Translations under genes and position numbers: made by a program
Shown: in pieces, positions 8,070 to 16,469 of the stretch
Layout of the letters: each line of letters starts with the position of its first letter
How positions within the stretch are numbered: position 1 is the first letter of the stretch
Notes under the pieces: generated by a model
Databases searched by the model: none
Told to the model about the DNA's origin: nothing
Seen by the model: the letters and a program-made list of their open reading frames with translations, nothing else
Origin: Myxococcus stipitatus
GTDB taxonomy: Bacteria; Myxococcota; Myxococcia; Myxococcales; Myxococcaceae
Direction: 5' to 3'
DNA: 64,000 nucleotides
Assembly: GCF_021412625.1 (NCBI RefSeq)
Contig: NZ_JAKCFI010000007.1
Span: forward strand, 372,001 to 436,000

Positions 8070-9860
8070 TCAACGGGAGAGCGTGGCGAACACTCGCCAC
8101 GAGAGCAGGAAGGCGGCGGCCGCCAGCTTCCAGTCGAGGGACACGCCAGGGGGGATGAGCAGGTCCACCGCCTGGATGCCGAAGCCACGGGCCCCCAGCA
8201 CCGTGACGAGCCCCGTCAGCGAGGCAAGGCGCAGCCCCGAATAGACGCGGTCCAGCAGGCCGGTCCTGATGATGAGCGCCTCGCGCCGGTTGCGAGGCGC
8301 CTCCGAGAGCCTGCGAGTCAGGGTCGGCGCCGCGATGAACAGCTCCGCGTAGTCCGCCGCGAGCTTGCGCAGCCGCTCGGGACGGGTCCACTCGCGGAGC
8401 CGACGGATCTGCCGCCTGCGGAAGTAGCGCCGCAGGTGGTGGACGAAATCGAAGTCCGGATCCAACTGGAGGATGATGACATCCGAGAGGATGAGCGCCC
8501 GGAAGTAGCGCATCGCCCCGGGGGCGAGGTTGAAGTCGTATTCGCGGATGATCGCCAGGGTATTCAGGAGCAGCCGCGCCGTGCTCTTGTCCTCGAGGGT
8601 GCCGTCGCGCATCCGCGCCAGCCACCCACGGATGAGCGTCTCCACGCTGCCCCGGAAAGCGGCGATGCGGTCGCGGCGGCGCTCGGGGATCTCCACCATC
8701 TCCACCATGGTCGCGGCCGCGTCCGAGACCCTCCCCTCCTGGACCGCCACGAAGTACCGCTCCTGCGTGTCCGCCAGGTCCTCGTCCATCGTCCCGACGA
8801 TGCCGAAGTCCACGTAGCCGACCACGTCGCCTTCGAGGATGACGATGTTTGCCGCGTGTGGGTCCGCGTGGAAGATGCGCACGTCGAAGAGGTGGCGCAT
8901 GCCGATGTCGAAGATGCGCTGCGCCACCAGCGGGAGATCCAGCCCCGCCTCCTCCTCCAATCGCTCGCGACCGGCCTCGCCCTCGCTCCGCAACCGCGAG
9001 AGGACGTCGCTTACCCAGCATCCGTCGAGGAACTCCATCGTGAGCACGCGCGGCCCCAGCAACTCCTCGTGGAGTCGGGGGATGCGAACGATCCGGTTGT
9101 AGCGGCTCACCTCCTGCGCGCGCCGGAGGTTCTCCGCCTCGAAACCGTAGTCCAGCTCCTCCTCGAGGCTCTCCTGGAGTTGCGTCACCTGCGCGCCCAG
9201 CCGCAGCGAACCGAGCAGTCGCAGGGAGTCCACCCAGAAGGCGAGCCCGCGCAGGGCCACCACGTCCGCGGCGATGAGGGTCCTCAGCCCCGGGCGCTGC
9301 ACCTTCACCGCGACCACCTCGCCCGAGGGCAAGGTGGCACGGTAGACCTGCCCGAACGAGGCCGCGGCGATCGGCTCCTCCGGGAACGCGGAGAACAGCT
9401 CGCGCAGCCGCCCGCCGAGGTCCGCCTCGACGATGCGCCGGGCCTCCTCGAATGGGAATGAAGGGATGCGATCCAGGAGCGAGGACAGCACCTCCACGAC
9501 CCGGGGCGGGAAGAAGTCGATGCGCATCGCGAGAACCTGGCCCAGCTTCACCCACGCGCCCCCCGCGCGCTCCAGGAAGCGGCGCAGCACGCGCGCCAGG
9601 GCGAGCTGCCGCGCCTGCGCCTCCCAGACGCTCAGCAAGACCCAGCCTGCGTGGACGGCGCCGTGCCAGAAGAGGAACCACACACGGAACCACCGCCAGA
9701 AGACCCCCGGCAGGTCAGCGAAGGACAGGCGCGTGCGCCATCGAGGCAGATGCCGGCCCGACGAGGACGGCCGTGCCCTGACCGGGAGCACACCGCGGGG
9801 CCGGGCGGCCCCGCGCTCCATCCTGACCGCGCGAGAACGGCCTGGGCGGCGCTCGCTCAC
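8070..9860 (-). CDS. UbiB/ABC1/AarF-family atypical kinase
   Basis: A 596-residue atypical kinase/ATPase of the UbiB (ABC1) family. It shows the Ala-rich-loop region typical of the family (EEPIAAASFGQVYRATLPSG), the ATP-binding Lys in VVAVKVQRPG, LTMEFLDG, the catalytic HADPHAANIV and the metal-binding YVDFGIVG. C-terminal hydrophobic segments (LASLTGLVTVLGARGFG, AAAAFLLSWRVFATL) suggest membrane association. Family members support quinone and isoprenoid-lipid metabolism, acting as ATPases that extract lipid intermediates from membranes. Its GTG start overlaps the upstream gene's TGA by four bases (GTGA), so translation is coupled. It is the last gene of the isoprenoid operon, which supports a role in handling the operon's lipid product. 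Confidence 0.9.
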   Translation of the reverse strand: MSERRPGRSRAVRMERGAARPRGVLPVRARPSSSGRHLPRWRTRLSFADLPGVFWRWFRVWFLFWHGAVHAGWVLLSVWEAQARQLALARVLRRFLERAGGAWVKLGQVLAMRIDFFPPRVVEVLSSLLDRIPSFPFEEARRIVEADLGGRLRELFSAFPEEPIAAASFGQVYRATLPSGEVVAVKVQRPGLRTLIAADVVALRGLAFWVDSLRLLGSLRLGAQVTQLQESLEEELDYGFEAENLRRAQEVSRYNRIVRIPRLHEELLGPRVLTMEFLDGCWVSDVLSRLRSEGEAGRERLEEEAGLDLPLVAQRIFDIGMRHLFDVRIFHADPHAANIVILEGDVVGYVDFGIVGTMDEDLADTQERYFVAVQEGRVSDAAATMVEMVEIPERRRDRIAAFRGSVETLIRGWLARMRDGTLEDKSTARLLLNTLAIIREYDFNLAPGAMRYFRALILSDVIILQLDPDFDFVHHLRRYFRRRQIRRLREWTRPERLRKLAADYAELFIAAPTLTRRLSEAPRNRREALIIRTGLLDRVYSGLRLASLTGLVTVLGARGFGIQAVDLLIPPGVSLDWKLAAAAFLLSWRVFATLSR

Positions 9861-10468
9861 GTATCGTCGTCTTCCTCGTCCTGTCGCGCCTTGCGCTGCT
9901 TCGAGCGCCGCGCCACCAGCCCGAGTTCTTCACGGAAGCCCTTCACCAGCTCGTCCAGGTCCGAATCGTTGAGCGCCCGATCCTCACGCCGGACCTTGCG
10001 CAGCCGCTCCAGGACATCCGTCCGGAAGTCCTCGAGGAGCTGGTCGAGCAGCACAGTCACTCTCGTCGGGCTCGGGGATTGAGCCCCCGGACGGGCGGAC
10101 CTGGTGGAGAGGGCCGCGGTCTTCCTCGGGCGGGCTGGGGCCAGGCTCCAGCTGGGACGGGGCAACCAGTTCCATGGGCCGGGCAGACTTCCCCAGGTCG
10201 AAGGCTTGAAGGGGTTGGGCAGGGAGAACCCGGTCAGAGAGGAGCCCGGGAAGGCGCCGGCGTCGAGTTGCTCCAACAGGTCCTCGTCCAGCAACTGCTC
10301 GATGACGGGAAGGACCTTGCTGATGACCTGCCGGTTCTCGCGCGCGACCTCGTCGTATTCTTCGTCACCTCCGTAGTAGATCCGCTCCCACTGCTGGCGG
10401 GCATAGAGCGCCGAGGCGCCAACCAGACGCTGCAAGTCCGTGCTGTGTGCTCGTTCTTTTCGTCTCAT
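9857..10468 (-). CDS. Unknown protein of the isoprenoid operon
   Basis: A 203-residue soluble protein that I do not recognise. The N-terminal half is helical and acidic (YYGGDEEYDEVARENRQVIS, VLPVIEQLLDEDLLEQLD), the middle is a Pro/Trp-rich linker (residues about 75-130), and the C-terminus is a charged helix (LDQLLEDFRTDVLERLRKVR, then DSDLDELVKGFREEL). It ends in an acidic DEEDDDT tail. It has no signal peptide or membrane span. Position between a polyprenyl synthase (41 bp upstream) and the UbiB-like kinase (4 bp overlap) suggests a role as a scaffold or adaptor; that is inference from context only. Confidence 0.7.
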   Translation of the reverse strand: MRRKERAHSTDLQRLVGASALYARQQWERIYYGGDEEYDEVARENRQVISKVLPVIEQLLDEDLLEQLDAGAFPGSSLTGFSLPNPFKPSTWGSLPGPWNWLPRPSWSLAPARPRKTAALSTRSARPGAQSPSPTRVTVLLDQLLEDFRTDVLERLRKVRREDRALNDSDLDELVKGFREELGLVARRSKQRKARQDEEDDDT

Positions 10469-10509
10469 CCAGCCACCTCCGTGAAGGCATCGTGTTCCCG
10501 CGCGTCGCT

Positions 10510-11616
10510 TCAGCGCGCGCGGCGCACCACGTACTCGGCCAACGCGCCGAGCCGATCGCGATGGATTGGCGCCAGGGAGAGCCCCTGGAGGATGTCATCG
10601 CAGTGGGTCCTGAACTTCTGGGCGAGCGCCATGCTGTCCCACAGCGCGCCCGTGCTCTCGATGAGGGCGACCGCCTCCTTCAGGACCTCCTGGTCATGCG
10701 TTCGGCTGTCGAGGATCTCCAGCAACCTGCGCCGGCGCGCGCCCTCCAGCCGCTCCAGCGCGTAGAGCACCTGGAGTGAACGCTTCCCCTGGACGATGTC
10801 CTCGGCGGTCTCCTTCCCCCAGTGGGGATCATCCGGCTTGATGTTGAGGATGTCGTCCACCAGCTGGAACGCGAGCCCCAGCTCCTCGCCGAACGCGGCG
10901 AGCCGCTCGGCATCCGCCTTCGGCGCGCCCCCGGTGATGGCGCCGATCTTCAGGGGCAACCGGTAGGTGTACGACGTGGAGCGGTGCACCACCTGCTGCA
11001 GGTACTGGGAAGGCAAGCGGCGCTCGTGCCGCCGCCAGGCCCACGTCACGTCGATGGTGGTCCCCACCCCCGTGACGAAGTGCTCCCAGGAGAGGGCCTC
11101 GATGAGCGCATGGGTGGCCTGCTCGCCCAACGCCTCACGGTCCAGCCACGCCAGGTGGAAGCCGAGGTTGAGCCAGGCGAGCGCCGAGGACCCCGCCACG
11201 CGCATCCCGAACAGCTGGTGCGCCGACGGCGCGCCGCGCCGGAAGAGCGAGTCGTCCGAGACGTCGTCGAGGATGAGCGAGGAGGAGTGGATGACCTCCC
11301 CGAGGCCCACCTGCCGGCGCCACTCGCGCGGGTCCTTCCCGTAGGCCTCCAGGCAGAGGCAGACGAGATAGGGGCGGAGCAGCTTGCCGCTGCGCTCCAG
11401 GTAGGAGAGCAGCGGCGAGAACCAGGCGGCGCTCAGCCCTTCGAGCACCTCGTCGGTGACCGGGAATCCGAGGGCCTTGGAGAGCACCTCGGGGTCCTTC
11501 ATTTCCAGCACCGTGGCGCGGACCGCCTCGCGGCAATACGGCAGCCACTTCACGTAGTGCTCCCCGAGCATGGGGGCCATGTCCTTGAGGAACTCGCTGC
11601 TGTAGTCACTCCGCAT
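10510..11616 (-). CDS. Polyprenyl diphosphate synthase (second synthase of operon)
   Basis: A 368-residue all-helical isoprenyl diphosphate synthase that would extend allylic diphosphates with IPP. The first Asp-rich motif is DDVSDDSLFRRG (Asp117, Asp118, Asp121, with the RRG that binds diphosphate). The second motif is QLVDDILNIKPD, where the third acidic position of DDxxD is Asn. A substrate-binding GKLLRP (like GGKRxRP) is present. The protein is longer than typical 300-330-residue synthases because of an N-terminal extension of about 65 residues. Its start overlaps the stop of the upstream DDxxD-less homologue by 11 bp, so the two are probably made in equal amounts and may form a heteromer. 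Confidence 0.85.
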   Translation of the reverse strand: MRSDYSSEFLKDMAPMLGEHYVKWLPYCREAVRATVLEMKDPEVLSKALGFPVTDEVLEGLSAAWFSPLLSYLERSGKLLRPYLVCLCLEAYGKDPREWRRQVGLGEVIHSSSLILDDVSDDSLFRRGAPSAHQLFGMRVAGSSALAWLNLGFHLAWLDREALGEQATHALIEALSWEHFVTGVGTTIDVTWAWRRHERRLPSQYLQQVVHRSTSYTYRLPLKIGAITGGAPKADAERLAAFGEELGLAFQLVDDILNIKPDDPHWGKETAEDIVQGKRSLQVLYALERLEGARRRRLLEILDSRTHDQEVLKEAVALIESTGALWDSMALAQKFRTHCDDILQGLSLAPIHRDRLGALAEYVVRRAR

Positions 11617-12616
11617 GGCTGACCTCCTCCGCCTCGGCGAGGCGCATGTCCACGGTCGCCTCGATGAACACGCGAAGCGTCGCGGCGAGCGGGCCTTCCG
11701 CGGTCGCGAGGGCCTCGCGGGCTTCCTGGCGTTCGCGACGTGCGTGCGAGAGCACGTCCGCGACGAGCCCGCTCTCCACCGTGCGCCGCCAGGCGACGCT
11801 CGGGGCCTCGTCGGGGCGAGGCGCGAGCGGGGACCAGTGGATGGGCAGTTCGTGCAGCGCCTGGGCGGGCTCGCCTCGAGCGCGATCGTGCCGCCCGATC
11901 ACGTCCATGGCGAGCCGGTAGGCGATGCTCGCGTGGCTCGCGGCCTCGCGCAGCGTCCGGGCCTCGGGCGCCTCATGCCGGTCGAGCGCGGCGAGCGCGC
12001 AGTCGACGGGGAGCCGGAAGGTCAGCGGCGCCAGCAGGCGAAGATGCCAGCGTTCCCGCGGCGACGCCTCCTTCGCCGCGAACTGGATATCCACCGCCAT
12101 CCCGGCGCTCGCTTCGTAGAGGGCGCGGCTCACCTGATAGGCCAGCCAGCTCCGGGTCCCCGTTGCCAACGCCCCCTCGTGCCGGATGACCAGCGTGGAG
12201 GCCATCTGCTTGGCCGTGTAGGCCACCGTGACGAGCACCGGCAGCGGCAGACGCGACTCGGGCGTCGTCGACTCTGCGATGTTCCTCCCATTGCGCAGGC
12301 GCTCCAGCATCAGCAGCGCCAGGTGCTGGAGTTCCACCGCGGCGAGCATCGCCGGATACCGCTCCGGGGCCCGCCCCCCGGCCTCGATCAAGAGCGCCGC
12401 GAGCGTCGGACGCCACCGCTCCGTCTTCTGGTCGAACAGCTCGTAGAGCGGGTCGATGAAGCCCTGCTGGATGGCTTCGACGTCCCAGTCGAACCGCGCT
12501 GGACCGGTCATGAGCTCGAGCCACCGCGGCGTGCACTGACGAGGCAGGAGTTGCTCGAGGGCCTTCGTCCCGCGAGCCCTCGCTTCTGGAAACGGATGAC
12601 TCTCGACTTTCTTCAT
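11606..12616 (-). CDS. Polyprenyl-synthase-like protein lacking Asp-rich motifs
   Basis: A 336-residue helical protein with the layout of an isoprenyl diphosphate synthase but no catalytic Asp-rich motif. Where the first motif should be, the sequence is VELQHLALLMLERLRNG (residues about 94-110), keeping the ELxH approach helix but with no DDxxD; no second DDxxD was found. The segment RWRPTLAALLIEAGG matches the GGKRxRP region in position. This resembles non-catalytic subunits of heteromeric prenyl synthases. Overlaps tie it to both neighbours: four bases with the UbiA gene upstream (ATGA) and 11 bases with the active synthase downstream. The assignment as regulatory subunit is inference. Confidence 0.75.
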   Translation of the reverse strand: MKKVESHPFPEARARGTKALEQLLPRQCTPRWLELMTGPARFDWDVEAIQQGFIDPLYELFDQKTERWRPTLAALLIEAGGRAPERYPAMLAAVELQHLALLMLERLRNGRNIAESTTPESRLPLPVLVTVAYTAKQMASTLVIRHEGALATGTRSWLAYQVSRALYEASAGMAVDIQFAAKEASPRERWHLRLLAPLTFRLPVDCALAALDRHEAPEARTLREAASHASIAYRLAMDVIGRHDRARGEPAQALHELPIHWSPLAPRPDEAPSVAWRRTVESGLVADVLSHARRERQEAREALATAEGPLAATLRVFIEATVDMRLAEAEEVSHAE

Positions 12617-13512
12617 CGCGGTAGTCCTTGCATGACATCCGGGAGAATGGTCCGGCCCGGCGCCCCCATCGCGATGACGATGCCGATGAAGACACCCCCG
12701 AAGAGGAGATAGAGATGCGATGACAACTGACGATCCGCGCGCCGGAAGAAGTGTTCGACGTAGACGGCGACCAGCGCCGCGTGAACCAGCGCGACCGCGT
12801 AGGGCGACGGAAGCAGACCGGACGCGAGGCCGTAGAGGAGGAGCGCCGCGTACACCACGTTCGCCCCGTGCAGGAGCCAGCGACTGCGCTCTTCCCCGAG
12901 GACGATGGGGAGTGTCCGCATGCCCGCGACGCGATCCCCCGCGATGTCCCGCACGTCCCAGAGCAGCTCGACGAAGAGGGAGATCATGCAGGAGATGGCC
13001 ACCACGAGCGCGGCGCGACCATCGGGGACGCGCCCCAGATAGACATAGGGAGAGAGGACGAGACTCACCGACCAGAAGAAGGCCGCGTACAGGTTCTTCA
13101 ACCCCAGGACGCTCTTCACCCTGAACTCCCGCCCCCCGGGCAATCGCATCCTCAAGCCGTAGAGCGTGCCCAGGACATTCATCACCGTGCCATAGAGGAC
13201 GAAGAGCCAACCCGCGCGGGCCGCCAGGAAGAGCGAGCCCACGAAACACGCCAGGATGAGCAGCAACGTGAGCCGGCTGTCGGGCCAGATGAAGCGGCCC
13301 CGCCGGGGGTAGTTGATGGAGTCCTCGACCGCGTCGGTCACCATGTTCCACCAGTACCCGCCCGCCGTATGGAGGGTGGTCATCAGGAGGTACTCGGCCG
13401 GCAATGGCAGTCCGAGCGCCACGTTCCAGAAGAGCGTGAGCGCCGCTGGCATCAGGGCAACATGGAGGCGGTTGTTGAAGATGACCGACGCAACGAACGA
13501 CAGTGCGCTCAT
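12613..13512 (-). CDS. UbiA-family prenyltransferase
   Basis: A 299-residue integral membrane enzyme that transfers an isoprenyl chain from its diphosphate to an acceptor. The two Mg-diphosphate motifs are intact: NMVTDAVED (Asn56, Asp60, Asp64) and DVRDIAGD (Asp186-Asp193). Eight or so hydrophobic segments are visible between residues 10 and 290. The acceptor is unknown: UbiA members prenylate aromatic rings, haem, chlorophyllide, glycerol-phosphate lipids and more. In this operon a furan or a product of it is a possible acceptor (inference). Four-base overlaps join it to the HAD gene upstream and the DDxxD-less synthase downstream. Confidence 0.9.
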   Translation of the reverse strand: MSALSFVASVIFNNRLHVALMPAALTLFWNVALGLPLPAEYLLMTTLHTAGGYWWNMVTDAVEDSINYPRRGRFIWPDSRLTLLLILACFVGSLFLAARAGWLFVLYGTVMNVLGTLYGLRMRLPGGREFRVKSVLGLKNLYAAFFWSVSLVLSPYVYLGRVPDGRAALVVAISCMISLFVELLWDVRDIAGDRVAGMRTLPIVLGEERSRWLLHGANVVYAALLLYGLASGLLPSPYAVALVHAALVAVYVEHFFRRADRQLSSHLYLLFGGVFIGIVIAMGAPGRTILPDVMQGLPR

Positions 13513-14327
13513 TTTGTCCTCCCGACGAGTTCGAGGACCTCTTCCAGCCGCTCGATGCGCCAGTCCGGCGTGGGCCCGTCCTGTTCAGCCGGGGCGTTGA
13601 AGAGCACCGTCGCGGCGCCGGCCCTCACCCCGAGCCGCACATCGATGCTCGAGTCACCGACGACCAGCGTGCTCCGGAGCTGTTCGGGCGACAGCCCCAA
13701 CCCGCGCATGAGGATGAAGGGGTCCGGCTTGCCGATGATGCGTGCGCTCACGCCCATCGCGTGCTCCACCTGCCGCAGGGTCTTCCCCGGGCCTGGCACC
13801 TGCTCGCCGCTCACGAGGAAGCTGGCATCCTCGCTGGTGGCGAGGAGCAAGGCTCCACGGCGACCCGCGCGCGCCGCCTCCTCGAGCTCCCTCACCGTCA
13901 ACCCTGGAGCACGCCCGACCACGACGACGTCCGCCGCGTCTCCGTTCGAGACCCACCGCACCGGCGCGTCCGCGGCCTCCGCGATGAGCCGTCGCAGCCC
14001 GGGCTGCCCCACCAGCAAGAGACGGGCGCCTGGATGATGCTCGCGCAGATAGAGCGCCATGGCGCCCCCGGCCGAGATGGCCTCCCCGGGCCGGACCTCG
14101 ACACCGACGTCGGCCATCATGCGGATGATGTCCGACGCGCTGGAGCTGCTGCTGTTGGTGACGAAGGCGACGGCGACGCCCTCCGCGCGCAGGCGGGAGA
14201 TCACCTCACCCGCCGGAGCACCGGGCAATGGGAGGGGATGCCCCACCAGGACCCCATGCAGATCGAACACCACTCGCCGGAGGGGACCCTTCGCGTCCCT
14301 GGGCCCCGGAGTCGATGTGCCACGCAT
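13509..14327 (-). CDS. HAD-superfamily (class IIA) phosphatase-like protein
   Basis: A 272-residue HAD hydrolase of the NagD/LHPP-like class IIA type. Motif I reads VVFDLHGVLVG: the nucleophile Asp is present but the usual second Asp (DxD) is His. Motif II is FVTNSSSSS, the motif III Lys is in IGKPDPFI, and motif IV is VVGDSSIDVRLG. Related class IIA phosphatases such as LHPP have Ser at the second position and remain active, so this need not be dead. Likely substrates in this operon are phosphorylated furan or prenyl phosphates (inference). The start codon overlaps the upstream synthase stop by one base (TGATG), so translation is coupled. Confidence 0.85.
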   Translation of the reverse strand: MRGTSTPGPRDAKGPLRRVVFDLHGVLVGHPLPLPGAPAGEVISRLRAEGVAVAFVTNSSSSSASDIIRMMADVGVEVRPGEAISAGGAMALYLREHHPGARLLLVGQPGLRRLIAEAADAPVRWVSNGDAADVVVVGRAPGLTVRELEEAARAGRRGALLLATSEDASFLVSGEQVPGPGKTLRQVEHAMGVSARIIGKPDPFILMRGLGLSPEQLRSTLVVGDSSIDVRLGVRAGAATVLFNAPAEQDGPTPDWRIERLEEVLELVGRTK

Positions 14328-15496
14328 CAGCCGACCTCGTGGGCGAACGGATGGCGGGCGGGAACCAGCTGTCGCTTCCAATAGGCGTCCGAGACGAAGT
14401 ACCGCGTGAAGTCGCCCATCCGCGCCACGTGTTCGGACTCCAGCGCCGGCGCCGTCCGCTGGAGCGCGTCCGTCGCCTCGTCGACCAGGGCCTCGACCTT
14501 CGCGCCGCAGGCGCGGGTGGCGCCGCTCTCCTTCAGCACGGCGATGACCGAGCGCATGTCCCCCGCCCGCCCGCGAATCCAGTCCTCCAAGACCCGCCGC
14601 CCCGCTGGAGAGGCCTGCCGCAACGCCAGGCCGAGGATGAAGGTCGGCTTGCACGTCCGCAGGTCCGTCCCCACGCCACGCCCCTGGCCCTTCTCGCTCT
14701 CCTCCTCGAGGTCCTCCAGGTCGTCCTTGAGCTGGTAGGCAATCGCCGTGGCCGTGGCCCAGTCCACCACCGCGCGGACCTGCGACCGCGAGCCCCCGCC
14801 GAGCACCCCGCCCAGTTCGGCGGCGATGCCGCACAGGGCGCCTGTCTTCATCCTCGCGATGTCGAGGCACTCGTCGGGATCGGGGATCTCCCCGCCCTCG
14901 TGGAAGACATCCTTCGCCTGCCCCGCGTTGAGATGGACGTCGTGCCAGTTGAGCGCGCGGATCGCCTCCAGGGCGCGCTCCGCCGGGAAGGGCGCCCCGC
15001 AGATGGCGTCGTAGGCGAACGCACGCACCATGTTGCCCTGGAGCAAGCCCGCGATGCTGCCGAGCCGCTCGGCGGTGCCCAGGAACACCCGCCCGTCGCC
15101 GGGCTCGGGGGGCGCGGCGGGCCTCGGGTGCGACGGCGCGAACCAGTCCGCGAACGCCCGGTGGACGGACGGCGCGCCACGACGCTCGCCGTCCTCGTCG
15201 AAGATGTCGTCATGGACCAGGGTGTGGTGGTGGTAGAGCTGGAGCGCCGCGGCGACCGGCAGGATGGCCTCGCGGCGCTTCCCTCCCACCGCGCCGAACG
15301 CGAGCACCACGATGCCGCCATGCAAGCGTTTGCCACCGCTCTCCACGTAGGCCAAGGGGCCCCGGTAGATGCGGCTCAGCACCGGATGGTCCACCTCCAG
15401 CGACCTCTCCAGCGAGGAGACCAGCACGCGTCGCATCGCGGTGTTCACCTCCGCGATCATCCCATCCAGGAACGGCTCGAATCCCGGCCTCGTCAT
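14327..15496 (-). CDS. Polyprenyl diphosphate synthase (first synthase of operon)
   Basis: A roughly 389-residue isoprenyl diphosphate synthase. The first Asp-rich motif is VHDDIFDEDGERRG (DDIFD at about 96-100), the second LKDDLEDLEEE (DDLED at about 258-262); GGKRLHGG precedes the first motif where GGKRxRP normally lies. Both motifs are complete, so it is very likely catalytic. Two inserts (about 118-138, Pro-rich, and after 262) make it longer than usual. The start is uncertain: ATG at 15496 has GGGAG 11 bases upstream, while an in-frame TTG at 15502 has the same GGGAG at an ideal five bases and touches the stop of the small ORF. Confidence 0.85.
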   Translation of the reverse strand: MTRPGFEPFLDGMIAEVNTAMRRVLVSSLERSLEVDHPVLSRIYRGPLAYVESGGKRLHGGIVVLAFGAVGGKRREAILPVAAALQLYHHHTLVHDDIFDEDGERRGAPSVHRAFADWFAPSHPRPAAPPEPGDGRVFLGTAERLGSIAGLLQGNMVRAFAYDAICGAPFPAERALEAIRALNWHDVHLNAGQAKDVFHEGGEIPDPDECLDIARMKTGALCGIAAELGGVLGGGSRSQVRAVVDWATATAIAYQLKDDLEDLEEESEKGQGRGVGTDLRTCKPTFILGLALRQASPAGRRVLEDWIRGRAGDMRSVIAVLKESGATRACGAKVEALVDEATDALQRTAPALESEHVARMGDFTRYFVSDAYWKRQLVPARHPFAHEVG

Positions 15497-15502
15497 GTGC
15501 AA

Positions 15503-15655
15503 TCACGCTCCCGCCGCCGCGCCCAGGCGCGACCGCTTTTCGACGAACAGGTGATGGAACAGCCGCACGCTCGCCACGAGCGTGATGGGCATGCCGGCCA
15601 TGAGCCGCGCCATCCGGGCCCGGGGGATGGCCAGACGCGCCCCTATGCCGCGCAT
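15503..15655 (-). CDS. Small 50-residue ORF coupled to its neighbours
   Basis: A short ORF between the kinase and the first polyprenyl synthase. It begins with an ATG inside the last codons of the kinase gene (13 bp overlap) and its TGA abuts a possible TTG start of the synthase. The peptide is basic and amphipathic: MRGIGARLAIPRARMARLMA, followed by a mildly hydrophobic stretch (GMPITLVASVRLFHHLF) and a basic tail (VEKRSRLGAAAGA). It could lie on the membrane surface. No family is recognised. Evidence for being real is its exact fit in an operon where almost every junction overlaps; without it this would be the only 140 bp gap inside the isoprenoid-operon core. Confidence 0.5.
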   Translation of the reverse strand: MRGIGARLAIPRARMARLMAGMPITLVASVRLFHHLFVEKRSRLGAAAGA

Positions 15656-16458
15656 TCGCGGGTCTCTTTCGACGCAAGGCCGCCGGAGGGACGCAGCCAG
15701 GTGCCTGGAACCTCCTCGCCGCGCAGCGCCTGGAGGAGCCGCCCGGGGACGCGTCCGTCGAGGATGAACGTGGGAACGCCAGCACGCGCCGCCTCGAAGC
15801 CGGCGCGCACCTTCCCATCCATCCCCCCGCTGACATCGTCCTCCGGCCTCGCCACGGTGTCGCCCCAGGCCTCGGTCAGCTCGGGCAGCAGGCGCTCCTC
15901 GCCCCCCTCGCGGTGCATCACCCCGGGGGTATCGGTGGCGAAGAGCAGACGTCGGGCACCGAGCCGCGCCGCCACGGTCGCGGCGATCGCATCACTCGAG
16001 CAGACGGCGAAGCCTCGTGAGCGGTCCACCACCAGCGCTCCCGAGATCACCGCCACGAGGCCGCGTTCGACGAGCAGTTGGATGGGCCACGTCTCGCAGC
16101 GACAGATGGCCCCACCATCCGTCTCGAAGAGGGCGCTCGCGTTGAGTCCACACGCGACGACCCCCTGGGCGCGCAGGGCGTTCATCACCCGCGCGCGCAG
16201 ATCGTCCAGCAGGGATTCGACCTCGCTCACGACCGAGGCCTTTCCCGAAGGGAGGAAGCCGTCCGCGAAGCCATGACGCCGCGCGGGAGGCTTGCCGAAC
16301 GACCCCGTCCCGTGCAGGAGGACGACGGGTCCCCCCGCACGAGCGAGTTCACCCGCCAGGCGGAGTGCGGCGGACAGGTCGAACACGCACTCGCTGGCCT
16401 TGTCCGTGAGCAGGCTTCCGCCGAGTTTGACGACGCTGATGTCCGCGATGGAAGCCAT
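15643..16458 (-). CDS. Isopentenyl-phosphate-kinase-like amino-acid-kinase family protein
   Basis: A 271-residue member of the amino acid kinase fold closest in motif to isopentenyl phosphate kinase (IPK), which makes IPP from isopentenyl phosphate with ATP. Visible are VVKLGGSLLTDK (residues 9-20), LLHGTGSFGK (47-56), the ATDTPGVM nucleotide site and DDVSGGMDGKV. Archaeal IPKs have HGGGxFGH, and the last His (His60 in the M. jannaschii enzyme, from memory) binds the substrate phosphate; here that position is Lys56. A changed substrate is therefore possible. MfnE of methanofuran synthesis belongs to the same superfamily and also makes a diphosphate, which matters because an MfnB-like gene lies 11 bp upstream. 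Confidence 0.8.
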   Translation of the reverse strand: MASIADISVVKLGGSLLTDKASECVFDLSAALRLAGELARAGGPVVLLHGTGSFGKPPARRHGFADGFLPSGKASVVSEVESLLDDLRARVMNALRAQGVVACGLNASALFETDGGAICRCETWPIQLLVERGLVAVISGALVVDRSRGFAVCSSDAIAATVAARLGARRLLFATDTPGVMHREGGEERLLPELTEAWGDTVARPEDDVSGGMDGKVRAGFEAARAGVPTFILDGRVPGRLLQALRGEEVPGTWLRPSGGLASKETRECAA

Positions 16459-16469
16459 GGGCGCGTGTC

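Noticed and set aside
12613..13512. UbiA gene as an archaeal-type digeranylgeranylglyceryl phosphate synthase
   Set aside because: No geranylgeranylglyceryl phosphate synthase or glycerol-1-phosphate dehydrogenase gene is nearby, so ether-lipid synthesis is not supported by the context.
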